Shown: positions 43,839 to 53,606 of the stretch, piece after piece
How the letters are laid out: each line of letters starts with the position of its first letter
How positions within the stretch are numbered: position 1 is the stretch's first letter
Origin: Clostridia bacterium
Lineage (GTDB): Bacteria > Bacillota > Clostridia > Oscillospirales > Acutalibacteraceae
NCBI GenBank assembly: GCA_017465465.1
Contig: JAFTWE010000002.1
Coordinates: 62,001-126,000 of the forward strand
DNA length: 64,000 nt
Direction: 5' to 3'
Made by a program: the position numbers and the translations under genes
Notes under the pieces: generated by a model
Told to the model about the DNA's origin: nothing
What the model saw: the letters and a program-made list of their open reading frames with translations, nothing else
The model's database searches: none

Positions 43839-46259
43839 ATGAAAGAACTGCACATGATTTGTAACGCACACCTTGACCCGGTGTGGCTTTGGCGCAGACC
43901 TGAGGGGATAGCTGAGGCTGTTTCAACCTTCAGAGTTGCGGCTGATTTTTGTGATGAATTTGACGGCTTTATTTTTAATCATAATGAATCCGTTTTGTAC
44001 GAATGGGTTGAAGAAAATGAGCCTGAGCTTTTTGAAAGAATACAGCGCCTTGTTAAAGAGGGCAAGTGGCATATTATGGGCGGATGGTATCTTCAGCCCG
44101 ACTGCACTATGCCGTCAGGCGAGTCTTTTATCCGTCAGATTGAAGTGGGCAACCGCTATTTTATGGAAAAATTTGGCGTAAAGCCCACCACAGCCATAAA
44201 TTTTGACCCGTTCGGTCACACAAGAGGATTGGTGCAAATTCTCAAAAAATGCGGCTATGATTCTTATGCTTTTATGCGACCCGGCGGTCACGAATGGGAT
44301 GGCGATTTTATCTGGCAGGGCTTTGACGGCAGTGAAATTATCGGCCACAAAACTCAGGGCGGTTACAACTCTGCAAGAGGTAAAATTCTTGAAAAAATCG
44401 GCCGTGCTGTTGAGTGGGAATATGGTGACGGCATTAACCTTATGCTTTGGGGCGTCGGCAACCACGGCGGCGGTCCGTCAAGAATTGACCTTGAAACTAT
44501 TGAAAAATATAAAAAAGAAAACCCCGGCTTTGAGGTTATCCATTCCTGTATGGAGGATTATTTCAAAAAGGTTGACACCTCAAAGCTTCAGAAAATAAAT
44601 AAATCCCTTGTTCATTGTATGGTGGGTTGCTACACCACAATGGTGAGAATCAAGCAGGCTAACCGCCGACTCGAAAATGACCTTGCAATCTGCGAAAAGA
44701 TGCTTTGTGTCAGCGGCGTTGATTATGACAAAGCCGAGCTTGAAAAAGCCGAAAAGGCTCTTCTTTTCTGCCAGTTCCACGATGTTTTGCCGGGCACTCT
44801 CATAAAGGGTGCAGAGGATGATTGCCTTCGCCTTTTTTCTTACGGTGAAGAAATTGTTGACAAGTATAAGGTCAAGGCATTTTTAAAACTTTGCGAGGGT
44901 CAGCCAAAGGCAAAAGACGGTGAAATTCCCGTGCTTGTGTTTAACCCCAATCCTTACCCTGTTAAAGAAAATATTGAGGTTGAGTTCCAGCTTGCCGACC
45001 AGAACTGGAACGAAAATGAAACAACAGTTGTTTCTGTCCGCGATGAAAACGGAAATTATCTTCCTGCTCAGAATGAAAAGGAGTCAAGCTCTCTTAACCT
45101 TGACTGGCGCAAGAGAATTTGCTTCACCGCAGAGCTGAAGCCTATGAGCATCAACCGCTTTGACTGTGAGCTTGAGGTTAAAAATCTTCCTAAGCGTGAA
45201 ATCAGAAGCTGTGAAGAAACTGATACTCACTTTGTGTTCAAAAATGACAGCATCGAAGTTAAAATCAATAAATCAACAGGTCTTATTGATGCCTATAAGT
45301 CCAAGGATTTTGATTATCTTAAAGATGGCAGTGCAAAAATTCTTGCCTACCGTGACAATGAAGACCCTTGGGGAATGGAAACCGACGGCTTTTATGATTG
45401 CATTGGTGAGTTTACTCTTGCAAGCGCTGAAGAGGCTAACCGATTTAACGGCTACCCCGATGAAGCTTTTTCAAATGTCAGAGTTATTGAAAACGGCGAT
45501 GTAAGGTGCGAAATTCAGGCGATTTTCAAATATTCAAATTCCTTTGCTGTTGTTACCTACACTCTTCCCAAGGAAGGCTCTTTTGTGGATATGAAAATCA
45601 AAATGCTTTCTGCTGACAGCAATGTTTTTTATAAGCTCAGCTTTGATACCGAATTTTGCTCACCGATTTTTGCAGGTCAGACCGCTTTTGGCAAAGAAGG
45701 ACTTATGAAAGCTGAAAATGAGGTAACATATCAGAAATGGTGCGGAGCCTTTGAACACGGCAACGGCTTTGCGGTTATCAATAACGGCACTTACGGGGGC
45801 TCGGCAACCGACGGCAGACTGAATATTTCACTTATGAGAACACCTGTTTATTCTGCTCACCCGATTCGTGACAGACAGCTTACCGACCACGACCGTAACC
45901 ACGACCACATTGATTTGGGTGAAAGAGAGTTTGAATACCGCCTGACTACTGAAATTGAGCATCTGGATAAGGATGCCGAAATTTTCAATCAGCGCCCGGT
46001 TGCTCTTTCGTTCTTCCCAAGCGGCGGCAAGGAGAAAAAAGAAACCGAGATTTCAGTTGACAATGATGATGTTATTCTCACACGCCTGAGCAACAGAAAT
46101 AACGGGGTAACCTTAAGGATTTATAATTCATCACAAAATAAAAACACCGCCAATGTTAAAATCGGCGGTGATACAACAAAAATTGATTTTACACCCTTTG
46201 AGGTTAAAACATTTAAGCTTAACGGCACAGTTCTTACCGAGTGTGGTATGTTAGGCTAA
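43839..46259 (+). CDS. GH38 alpha-mannosidase
   Basis: An 806-residue cytosolic GH38 enzyme that removes alpha-linked mannose. The zinc-binding HLD motif (H10, D12) in CNAHLDPVWLW, nucleophile D123 in NFDPFGH, NHGGGPS and the FHDVLPGT His are all present. The C-terminal half is the large beta-sandwich domain. Its presence with secreted GH5 and GH30 enzymes suggests mannan or N-glycan use. Single gene with its own promoter, leader hairpin and terminator. Confidence 0.93.
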   Translation: MKELHMICNAHLDPVWLWRRPEGIAEAVSTFRVAADFCDEFDGFIFNHNESVLYEWVEENEPELFERIQRLVKEGKWHIMGGWYLQPDCTMPSGESFIRQIEVGNRYFMEKFGVKPTTAINFDPFGHTRGLVQILKKCGYDSYAFMRPGGHEWDGDFIWQGFDGSEIIGHKTQGGYNSARGKILEKIGRAVEWEYGDGINLMLWGVGNHGGGPSRIDLETIEKYKKENPGFEVIHSCMEDYFKKVDTSKLQKINKSLVHCMVGCYTTMVRIKQANRRLENDLAICEKMLCVSGVDYDKAELEKAEKALLFCQFHDVLPGTLIKGAEDDCLRLFSYGEEIVDKYKVKAFLKLCEGQPKAKDGEIPVLVFNPNPYPVKENIEVEFQLADQNWNENETTVVSVRDENGNYLPAQNEKESSSLNLDWRKRICFTAELKPMSINRFDCELEVKNLPKREIRSCEETDTHFVFKNDSIEVKINKSTGLIDAYKSKDFDYLKDGSAKILAYRDNEDPWGMETDGFYDCIGEFTLASAEEANRFNGYPDEAFSNVRVIENGDVRCEIQAIFKYSNSFAVVTYTLPKEGSFVDMKIKMLSADSNVFYKLSFDTEFCSPIFAGQTAFGKEGLMKAENEVTYQKWCGAFEHGNGFAVINNGTYGGSATDGRLNISLMRTPVYSAHPIRDRQLTDHDRNHDHIDLGEREFEYRLTTEIEHLDKDAEIFNQRPVALSFFPSGGKEKKETEISVDNDDVILTRLSNRNNGVTLRIYNSSQNKNTANVKIGGDTTKIDFTPFEVKTFKLNGTVLTECGMLG

Positions 46260-46264
46260 AAAAG

Positions 46265-46293
46265 ATGGGACTGTTCACACAGTCCCATTTTTC
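46265..46293. terminator. Terminator after the GH38 gene
   Basis: ATGGGACTGT-TCAC-ACAGTCCCAT followed by TTTTTC, between convergent genes. Confidence 0.88.
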
Positions 46294-46294
46294 A

Positions 46295-47194
46295 TCAGTT
46301 AAGATATGCTTCAACATATTGGTTAAACAGTTCACTTGCTATAGCCATATTTTCGGCATCATTGTTAAGCCCGTGGCCTGAATTGGGATAAGAGTTGAAG
46401 TGGTGAGCAATGCCGTACTGTGACAGCTTAGCATCAAGCGCAACAGCATTTGAATAAGGAACAATGTCATCAACCATACCGTGGTTTATAACTGTTGGCA
46501 CGGTGTTTTCGTCAACATAATAAAGAGGAGAAACTTTTTTAAGTGCGGCTTCTGCTTCGTGGCGGGTTTCAAAGGTAAACGACTGACCGCAAGCCCAGGA
46601 AAGAATCTTAGCTACATAATCAGAATCTCCCAAGGCATTGCCGTTGCCTGTTCCGTAAAAATAGTTTACATCGGTAAGGTCGGTAGGACCGCAGTCACTC
46701 ACAACTGCGGCAGGCTTAATTGCAGAAGCTTCATCTCTTGAATAAGCATAAAGCAATGAGAGGTGACCGCCTGCAGAGCCGCCGGTTAAAAGCATTTTGT
46801 TAATTTCAACATTCCTTTTGTCGGCAGTTTCTTTAATCTTTTCAACTGCAAGCTGAATGTCATCCATAATGTCGTTAAGGTCAACATCTTCACTTATGTA
46901 ACGGTAGTTAACAGCGGCGCAGGCATAGCCCTTTTCGTGTGACATATATTCAAGTGTGGATTTGTAGCCGTCTTTGCTCCCTTCAATCCACGCACCGCCG
47001 TGAATGTAAAGCACAAGACCGACCTCGCATTTTCCTTTGGGAATATAGAGGTCAAGTGTCTGCCGTTCGTGTGAGCCGTAGCTAAGATTTTCATAAATAT
47101 AATTATTTATTCTGACCGGTTCAATTCCGAAAATACCTCCGAAAAAGGTAATGACGCTCAGAAAAAGAGATATTATTTTTGAAATGATACACAT
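46295..47194 (-). CDS. Secreted or membrane-anchored esterase, alpha/beta hydrolase
   Basis: A 299-residue alpha/beta hydrolase of the BD-FAE/carboxylesterase type. An N-terminal hydrophobic segment (residues 2-24) is a signal or anchor. HGGAW is the oxyanion-hole motif, GGSAGG carries the nucleophile, HGMVDDIVPY the Asp and NSGHGL the His, so the triad is complete. It may remove acyl groups (acetyl, feruloyl) from plant or host glycans, in keeping with its glycosidase neighbours. Promoter at 47219-47247. Confidence 0.87.
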   Translation of the reverse strand: MCIISKIISLFLSVITFFGGIFGIEPVRINNYIYENLSYGSHERQTLDLYIPKGKCEVGLVLYIHGGAWIEGSKDGYKSTLEYMSHEKGYACAAVNYRYISEDVDLNDIMDDIQLAVEKIKETADKRNVEINKMLLTGGSAGGHLSLLYAYSRDEASAIKPAAVVSDCGPTDLTDVNYFYGTGNGNALGDSDYVAKILSWACGQSFTFETRHEAEAALKKVSPLYYVDENTVPTVINHGMVDDIVPYSNAVALDAKLSQYGIAHHFNSYPNSGHGLNNDAENMAIASELFNQYVEAYLN

Positions 47195-47218
47195 AAAATC
47201 AGCTCCTTGTTTTTTGAA

Positions 47219-47247
47219 AGTATAAGACTTTTTTGCAATTATGTCAA
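47219..47247 (-). promoter_or_regulatory. Promoter of the esterase gene
   Basis: Minus strand TTGACA (47242-47247), 17-bp spacer, TATACT (47219-47224). Confidence 0.83.
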
Positions 47248-47254
47248 TTCAATA

Positions 47255-47283
47255 TTGAAAAGCACTTAAAATTCTGCTAATAT
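47255..47283 (+). promoter_or_regulatory. Promoter of the metallophosphoesterase gene
   Basis: TTGAAA (47255-47260), 17-bp spacer, TAATAT (47278-47283), eight bases from the divergent -35 of the esterase promoter. Confidence 0.68.
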
Positions 47284-47308
47284 AATCAGCAAAGAAAGGT
47301 GGATAAAT

Positions 47309-48298
47309 ATGACAGGATTTATTGCATTTATAAAAGGCTTGGTTGCCGTAATTATGTCGGTGCTCAACTTTTTCTTCTGGCCCGTTTTCGGTGATTTCAC
47401 AGCCGCTACAACTCCGTTGAAAGAGGATTGCAGACTGAATTTTGCCGCAATTTCAGACATTCACATGAAAGACGAAACTGCGCGCCGTGATATGCTCGCT
47501 TTCGGTCTTCAGGATATGGAAAATTCTCAGCATTCACTTGATGCCCTTATTTGCGCAGGTGATTTGACCGACCACGGCGAAAAAGAAGAGTGGGAAATGC
47601 TCGCTGAAGCCTTCAGCGGATATACCCCGGCTGAAAATATAATTCTTACTCAGGGCAATCACGATACATGGACAGGCGATGATGACTACGCCCTTTCGGT
47701 AAAGCATTTTATTGAGTATAATGAAGTGATTGCCGGCAGAGAAATTGAAAAAGTATATTACTCAACCAAAATTAACGGCTACACCTTCATCGTTATGGGC
47801 AGTGAGAGTGACCATACTTATGCTGTTTTCAGTCAGGAACAGATTGATTGGCTTGACAAAGAAATGGAAACAGCTTCAAAAGACGGACTTCCGATTTTTG
47901 TAATCAGCCACTGGCCTATTAACGAAAGCCACGGACTCCCCGTAACATGGGGTGACGACGAGCCTGAGCCCGACGACGGCGGAATGGGTGACCAGTCAGC
48001 ACAGGTTGAAGAGGTTTTGAAAAAATACGAGAATGTATTTTTGATTTCAGGTCATATTCATAACGGACTTACCAATGAAAGCCAGGAAGATGTTTATGAT
48101 TATGTCAGCGTTGAGAGTGACGGCTCATTCCACAGCGTAAATCTTCCGAGCTATATGTATCTGTCTATCAGAGGCAGAATTGCCAACGGTACAGGTCTTA
48201 ACTTTGAAGTGTATGATGATGAAGTTGTTATCCGTGCAAGAAGCTATTCGGCTGGCGTGTGGTACACAGATTATAATTACACAATCGAATTGGTATAA
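47309..48298 (+). CDS. Exported metallophosphoesterase
   Basis: A 329-residue calcineurin-type phosphoesterase. All five blocks are seen: SDIHMKD, CAGDLTDHG, GNHD, ISHWP and SGHIHNG, which bind two metals. An N-terminal hydrophobic segment (about 4-28) suggests export or membrane attachment. Substrates of this family vary from nucleotides to phosphodiesters. It is a single gene with its own promoter and terminator. Confidence 0.88.
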   Translation: MTGFIAFIKGLVAVIMSVLNFFFWPVFGDFTAATTPLKEDCRLNFAAISDIHMKDETARRDMLAFGLQDMENSQHSLDALICAGDLTDHGEKEEWEMLAEAFSGYTPAENIILTQGNHDTWTGDDDYALSVKHFIEYNEVIAGREIEKVYYSTKINGYTFIVMGSESDHTYAVFSQEQIDWLDKEMETASKDGLPIFVISHWPINESHGLPVTWGDDEPEPDDGGMGDQSAQVEEVLKKYENVFLISGHIHNGLTNESQEDVYDYVSVESDGSFHSVNLPSYMYLSIRGRIANGTGLNFEVYDDEVVIRARSYSAGVWYTDYNYTIELV

Positions 48299-48307
48299 TA
48301 AAAAATC

Positions 48308-48343
48308 AAGTGGGTTGCATTAGTTGGTGCAACCCACTTTTTG
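48308..48343. terminator. Bidirectional terminator
   Basis: AAGTGGGTTGCA-TTAGTTGG-TGCAACCCACTT, a 12-bp perfect stem with a T-run, between convergent genes. Confidence 0.9.
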
Positions 48344-48346
48344 TGT

Positions 48347-49600
48347 TTAGATAAAATCTTTTACATTCCTGTCATAATGTCCGCTGTCCTGAAATCCGTT
48401 TTCTGTGCGGATACATTCGCCCCACTTGCGGGCAATTTCTTCGTAAGAGTCGTTGTAGACATTAACTCTTTCAAAGCCGTCTTTACTGCCTCTCAGGCAC
48501 CAGTCAGAGCTCCACATTCCGTGACCTGTGGCTTTGTATGTCCACAAGAACCAGCTGTAATTGAAGCTGTCCATAGTCTTAAAGCAGTTTTCCCAGGTTG
48601 TGTCGCCGTGGGGGAAGAATTCACCCATCATCATCGGCACATTGCAGAAAAACAGCTTCATAAGAAAAGCCATAAAGTTAAATGAGCTGTTGGAATCATT
48701 ATAGAAATGAACCTGATAAACAACATTGTCCCAACCTTTAAAGATTTTGTTGGGCAAGGCAAGAACTGACCAAATACTTTCCATTGTGATGATGTGGTCT
48801 TGGTCAACGGCTCTTACCGTGTCGTAAAGTCGGGTGTAGATAAATTCGTTGTTAATTCTGCGCTGAATTTCGCCACATTCTACATCGCACATCGGCTCGT
48901 TAAGAAGGTCATACATTGCAACTGCAGGCTCACCCCTAAAGCGTGTTGCAATCTCTGTCCACAATTCGTCAGTAAGCTCTCTGTATCTTTCACCTTGCTG
49001 TGTGTCTTCATAAAGCCCGCAGGATTTACCCTTGCCGCTGTGAGGCGCATCACTTTGATAACCGACTGCACCGTGCATATCAAGCACAACATAAATCTCT
49101 CTTTCAGAGCATTCTTTAACTACCCATTCAAGGCGTGAAAAATCCCACTCGCCGTTTTCGTCAAGAATTTTTGTGCCGTTATCGTCATAATAGAAGTTGC
49201 GGAACCAGAAGGGAACACGAACACAGTTGAAGCCCATCTTTTTGATTTCATCAAGGTCATATTCGGTAATCCAGTTGTCCATATAGGTGTTAAAAAGCTC
49301 GTAGGTCTTTTCTCTGCCAAATCGTTCTTCAAGAACGTAAAGAACAGTGTAATGGTCAAGGTTGCCTTCATAAGGGCAAAGCCAGTCTTCCCAAATCATC
49401 CACGCGCCAAGGTTTACACCCTTAAGGCGAATTTCCTCACCGTTGCAGTTAACAAGCTTTTGCCTTTTAGCTTGAAGAAAATCTTCATCGGTAAAGCCGA
49501 TTGCTTCAGCTTGCTGTTCTTCTGCCCCTGCAAACATTGTGCACGAAAGCAGGGTGGCAACAACCAAAAGCAAGGCCAACACTTTTTTGAATGCTTTCAT
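48347..49600 (-). CDS. Secreted GH5-family glycoside hydrolase
   Basis: A 417-residue GH5-type enzyme with a signal peptide (MKAFKKVLALLLVVATLL, cleavage near AGA). GVNLGAWMIWEDW opens the barrel, LLNEPM carries the acid/base Glu, and MMGEFFPHG the nucleophile Glu. GH5 members cut beta-1,4-glucans, mannans or related chains. It is the last gene of a three-gene operon, 12 bases after the GH30 gene. Which GH5 subfamily it belongs to cannot be read. Confidence 0.9.
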   Translation of the reverse strand: MKAFKKVLALLLVVATLLSCTMFAGAEEQQAEAIGFTDEDFLQAKRQKLVNCNGEEIRLKGVNLGAWMIWEDWLCPYEGNLDHYTVLYVLEERFGREKTYELFNTYMDNWITEYDLDEIKKMGFNCVRVPFWFRNFYYDDNGTKILDENGEWDFSRLEWVVKECSEREIYVVLDMHGAVGYQSDAPHSGKGKSCGLYEDTQQGERYRELTDELWTEIATRFRGEPAVAMYDLLNEPMCDVECGEIQRRINNEFIYTRLYDTVRAVDQDHIITMESIWSVLALPNKIFKGWDNVVYQVHFYNDSNSSFNFMAFLMKLFFCNVPMMMGEFFPHGDTTWENCFKTMDSFNYSWFLWTYKATGHGMWSSDWCLRGSKDGFERVNVYNDSYEEIARKWGECIRTENGFQDSGHYDRNVKDFI

Positions 49601-49612
49601 TTTAATTTCTCC

Positions 49613-51028
49613 TTACATCTCAACCTTAACGGTCATAATGCTTTTTGAAGGTACGGTGATTTTTTTGTCAAATTTACCGTCATAAATCTTTTCGCAGTTG
49701 TGAGAGCTGTCGGTGAGATAAATTTCGGTGTCGCCCAAAAGTCCGCAGATTTTAAGCTCTTCTTCTGTTTCTTCGGGGTTTACAATAACCACAACCGTAG
49801 TTTCATCGTTTATAAATGCCGTTGTTTTAAGCTTGGATTCTTCTTCAAAATTGTCAAAAATTCTGACTCTTTTCATACCCGGCTCAATAAATGAAGTGAA
49901 ATGCTTGAAGGCATAATAGCGGTTATATTTTATAAGCTCGCCGTCAGAGTTTCTGTCCATAAGTCCGTCGCCGTTAACGGCTGTCCAGCTTTGCCACGAA
50001 ACAGCGTTCATGTGATTAAGGTCATCAATAATCACCTTTGCCATATAAATTCCGCTGTCAATGGTGGTGCTGTCAATGGTAAGGGGCAGCTCGCACCACT
50101 CACTCATTTCATATTTTTTGTCGGGATAATTTTCCTTTAACGCGTCACCAATCTGGTGCTTTTCCTGCGTTGCGTTGTCCATCCAATACGAATGACCGCT
50201 GAATGTGTCGCAATATTCGTTTAAAATTTCGCTTGCAAAAAACTTTTCAACAATGCCGTAATATCCCCAGCTCATCTGACCGCTTTCAGGTCCGTTGAGC
50301 TTGTATGGGGAATTTCTTTTCTGCATTTCAACGGCAAACATTTCTAAAAGCTCGATAGCCTCTTCGTCGGTGTAGTGGCAACCCTCCTGACCTACCCAGT
50401 CAGGGCTTCCCCAGGACCATTGAGGCTCGTTGATAGGTGAAATTGCATAAATGGGATATCCCTCAGCTACAAACCAATCTGCTATAGTCAAAACATAATC
50501 AATAAATGCCTGATAATTTTCCTTTGGCAGGTTTGAGGAATATTCAGTGAGTCCGCCTGAGGCGTGACCGCTTTTAGTCATTGAAAAATGAGGGCTGTTG
50601 CAAAAGAGAATGATTTTTTCTGCTCCGTATTCCACAGCGTAATCCATAACTCTGCGGGCATTTGCATCACGGGTGAAGTCATAAACATACTCGCCCTTTT
50701 CTTCACTCCATACATAAAAGCTTTCGGTTCTGCGGGAAGTGTCCCAAATTCGGCAGTCGGGGTTGTCGGCCTCACCGCCGCCGATGTTATATCTGAAAAT
50801 CTTAAGTCCGAGACCCTCTTTTTCGCTGTAAAGCTCTTTTGCGATTTCTTTTGCCATACCGTCGTCATCAATAGTCTGCGCCCACCAGCAGGAGCTTGTG
50901 CCGAACTCTTCAAAGGTCTGATATGTTTTGGTTTTGTCAATCAAAATCTGATGCCTCCCAAAAAGCCCGCTGCAGGGCATAAACACAAACTGAATAATCG
51001 CCAATAAAAACGAAATTACCTTCAGCAT
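49613..51028 (-). CDS. Secreted GH30-family glycoside hydrolase
   Basis: A 471-residue GH30 enzyme with N-terminal signal segment, catalytic barrel (acid/base Glu in SPINEPQWSW, nucleophile Glu in MSEWCELP) and a C-terminal beta-sheet domain. GH30 covers beta-1,6-glucanases and galactanases, xylanases and glucosylceramidases; the WWAQTIDDDG start resembles the beta-1,6-galactanase branch (tentative). Middle gene of an operon with the GH38-like and GH5 genes; gaps of 9 and 12 bases. Confidence 0.88.
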   Translation of the reverse strand: MLKVISFLLAIIQFVFMPCSGLFGRHQILIDKTKTYQTFEEFGTSSCWWAQTIDDDGMAKEIAKELYSEKEGLGLKIFRYNIGGGEADNPDCRIWDTSRRTESFYVWSEEKGEYVYDFTRDANARRVMDYAVEYGAEKIILFCNSPHFSMTKSGHASGGLTEYSSNLPKENYQAFIDYVLTIADWFVAEGYPIYAISPINEPQWSWGSPDWVGQEGCHYTDEEAIELLEMFAVEMQKRNSPYKLNGPESGQMSWGYYGIVEKFFASEILNEYCDTFSGHSYWMDNATQEKHQIGDALKENYPDKKYEMSEWCELPLTIDSTTIDSGIYMAKVIIDDLNHMNAVSWQSWTAVNGDGLMDRNSDGELIKYNRYYAFKHFTSFIEPGMKRVRIFDNFEEESKLKTTAFINDETTVVVIVNPEETEEELKICGLLGDTEIYLTDSSHNCEKIYDGKFDKKITVPSKSIMTVKVEM

Positions 51029-51037
51029 AATATCACC

Positions 51038-53470
51038 TTAAAGTTCAATTTTAACTGTTTTAACTTCCCAGGGACGGAAGGAAAGCTTGTTATCGGTTAC
51101 TTCGCAAGTGTTGTTGCCAAGTAAATCTGTTTCGTGAGTAAGGGTGCCTGATGTCGGCTTGAAATCAACAGCTGCACTTTCATCAGAGAAGTTGCAGAAA
51201 CGGGCAAGAATTGCGCCGTCTTCAGGGTAAACGGTTGTGAGAATAACCTCACCGCCCTGTGAATCGAAATCTGCGATTTTATACTCCTTCATATCGCCGT
51301 TACCTTTTTCTGCAATAACGGCTGTGGGGATGTATTCATAATTCATAGCCTTGCGGTGAAGCTCGGCGTCAGAAATCTGAGCGCTGAAAGGAACAATGGA
51401 GAATTCGTCGTCATAAATTCCGTCGAGAATTCTTGTTCCGCAAAGGTAGGGGTTAGAATAAATCAAAGGAATTGCAACCTCGTTGCCCTTGATTGCACTG
51501 CCCATACAACCGCGGTTGAAAACAGAAATTCCGTTTTCATCGTCACGAAGAGCAACCCAATAAATTCCCTGCATATATGTGTAGTTGTTAAATGCTTCTT
51601 CGCTTGAAACAACTTCATCAAGAATAATGCGGTCATCGGGGTACCAGTATTCTTCGGTTTTTCTCAGCTGGCTGTCCCACTCAGAAATTGAATAAGGCAA
51701 ATCTCTTACGAGCTTGCGGTTATTTTTAAGGCAAGCGTTCATCACAAAGCAGAGCTTATCCTCGTGGTGATGTCCGTTAACGGTGAGGGGAGCAGGCTTG
51801 CCCTCGGTGATGTCGGTTCTGCCAACGTGCTCGCCGTGCATTTCAAATTTTGCTTTGCAGTCAATTCTGTCACAGCCGTCTGCAAATTTCATTTCAACGC
51901 TGAAAGGAATTCCGCCGATATCACCGCTTTGAACTGCAACTGCGCTGTGAGGGTTAACGGTAACTTTCCATTCGCCTTTTGAGTAACATTCTTTTTCTTC
52001 AACCCAGGCGCGTAAAAGTCCGCCGTCGCCGTTGTCAACAATTCTGCCGTTTTTGCCGTCGATATAAGCAATACCCTTTTCGTTGAGCTTTAATGTGTAT
52101 TCGGGAGTTTTAAGCTCGCCTGTTTCAGCGTTCCAGCTAAAGTCAGAGCTGCTTTCGGCTTTAACCTCTTTAAGCGAAAAGCTCTTAACCGAAAAGGCAG
52201 GAACTTCTGCAAAAGCTCTCAATATAAGTGAGCTGTCGCGGTTTACCGTTTCACATTTAATCGGTGAATCACCGTCAAAAGCACATACCTCTTTTGTAAC
52301 GGGAGCTTCAACCCATTCGCTGATTGCAAATGAGTGAGGGTTGATAACCACAAGTGAGTCACCGTCTTTGTGGGCAAAGCGAGAAGAAATAACCTTAAGA
52401 GATTCTTTCTTTACAAAATCAGAATTGCTCAATGATTCCGGAATAAATCTTCTTGAAAGGTCTAAAAGTCCGCAGATTGTAACATCGTGATGCTCTGCGG
52501 CAAGGATGTATTTCCAGGCATCTTCATTTTCTTTTTGCAAAGCTTTGCCACCGAGCAAAACAGAGAGCGTGTTGAGCTTTTCAGCCTGAACAGCTTCAAC
52601 TTCACCCTGACGGCAACCGTTAAAAATCTCGTTGCCGCAATAACCCCAAGGCATCTGTACGTGGAAATCATTGTCGGTAGTTTTCAATTCATCCTTTGCC
52701 TCGCCGTATAATTCGGGAATATCTTCAAGCAAAACATATTCATAATTATCTTTTGTTTCAATATGTTCAGTCAGCCTTTCCATTGGCTGGGTAAGGTCAT
52801 CGTATCTTGAAGCAAGAAGAGGGGAATATTTTCTGAATTTTTCTTCAAAATCCTCAAGGTCGTAGCCTGCGTGGTCTTCTGACCAGCGTGAAATAATCCA
52901 GTTATCAAGGGTTGTGCAGTTAAATCCGCGGCCCTGCTCGTCATAAGTGGGCACGGCAGGAACTTCTGTTAAATCCTTACCAATCCAACGGCCCCAGGCT
53001 GAGTCAAATGTGCGTGGGTAGCCGTAGCCCATAACGTGTGAGCGCAAAAGTGCACCCTTGTAACCGCACTGAGCAATTAACTGCGGAGTCTGATTGTGAA
53101 GTGCAAATTCTGATATTGCGTAAACTGACGGAGTAACGCCGTAATATTCAAGGTTTGTTTTAACGGCATAGCTCAACTGCCTTGCGTTGGATTCTTCTGA
53201 AATAGTCAAAGCAAGGGGTTGACCGTAGGTGGTGGCTCCAAGACCCACTCTGTCAGGATATTTTTTGAGCAAATCTCCAATCATCTCAACCACTTCGGGG
53301 TCACATCTTGAAAACTCGTCAAAAGCAAAAGACTCATAGTCAAGACCTATTCTGAGCTTTGGATATTTTTGAAGCCATTCGTCAATTTTTTTGAGTCTTG
53401 GCTTAACTTCCTTTTCCCAAAGGACATATCCGCCGTGTTCATAAGTTAAAATATACATTTTTTCTTTCAT
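51038..53470 (-). CDS. Divergent GH38-like glycosidase
   Basis: An 810-residue protein whose layout follows GH38 (barrel, helical domain with AEHHDVTICG and a large beta-sandwich). The ATG at 53470 with AGGTG is preferred to a GTG nine bases before. The family's first metal motif H-x-D is replaced by EHGGYVLW: the His is kept but Asp is not. The nucleophile region reads SEFALHNQ instead of DPFGH. Either the metal site is rebuilt or the enzyme acts on another sugar. It has no signal peptide, although its operon partners GH30 and GH5 are exported. Confidence 0.72.
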   Translation of the reverse strand: MKEKMYILTYEHGGYVLWEKEVKPRLKKIDEWLQKYPKLRIGLDYESFAFDEFSRCDPEVVEMIGDLLKKYPDRVGLGATTYGQPLALTISEESNARQLSYAVKTNLEYYGVTPSVYAISEFALHNQTPQLIAQCGYKGALLRSHVMGYGYPRTFDSAWGRWIGKDLTEVPAVPTYDEQGRGFNCTTLDNWIISRWSEDHAGYDLEDFEEKFRKYSPLLASRYDDLTQPMERLTEHIETKDNYEYVLLEDIPELYGEAKDELKTTDNDFHVQMPWGYCGNEIFNGCRQGEVEAVQAEKLNTLSVLLGGKALQKENEDAWKYILAAEHHDVTICGLLDLSRRFIPESLSNSDFVKKESLKVISSRFAHKDGDSLVVINPHSFAISEWVEAPVTKEVCAFDGDSPIKCETVNRDSSLILRAFAEVPAFSVKSFSLKEVKAESSSDFSWNAETGELKTPEYTLKLNEKGIAYIDGKNGRIVDNGDGGLLRAWVEEKECYSKGEWKVTVNPHSAVAVQSGDIGGIPFSVEMKFADGCDRIDCKAKFEMHGEHVGRTDITEGKPAPLTVNGHHHEDKLCFVMNACLKNNRKLVRDLPYSISEWDSQLRKTEEYWYPDDRIILDEVVSSEEAFNNYTYMQGIYWVALRDDENGISVFNRGCMGSAIKGNEVAIPLIYSNPYLCGTRILDGIYDDEFSIVPFSAQISDAELHRKAMNYEYIPTAVIAEKGNGDMKEYKIADFDSQGGEVILTTVYPEDGAILARFCNFSDESAAVDFKPTSGTLTHETDLLGNNTCEVTDNKLSFRPWEVKTVKIEL

Positions 53471-53506
53471 GTTTATCACCTTTTAGTTTTACAATATGGC
53501 AATTTT

Positions 53507-53536
53507 AGTATAACATCATAATAAATATATTGTCAA
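53507..53536 (-). promoter_or_regulatory. Promoter of the GH38-like/GH30/GH5 operon
   Basis: Minus strand TTGACA (53531-53536), 18-bp spacer, TATACT (53507-53512). Confidence 0.78.
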
Positions 53537-53548
53537 TTAAAGTAAATG

Positions 53549-53577
53549 TTGAATTTACGGACAGTTTGTTGTATAAT
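53549..53577 (+). promoter_or_regulatory. Promoter of the acyltransferase-like gene
   Basis: TTGAAT (53549-53554), 17-bp spacer, TATAAT (53572-53577). Divergent from the glycosidase operon promoter. Confidence 0.8.
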
Positions 53578-53606
53578 GTGCTCATTAAGTTTCAGAGGTG
53601 AAAGCA

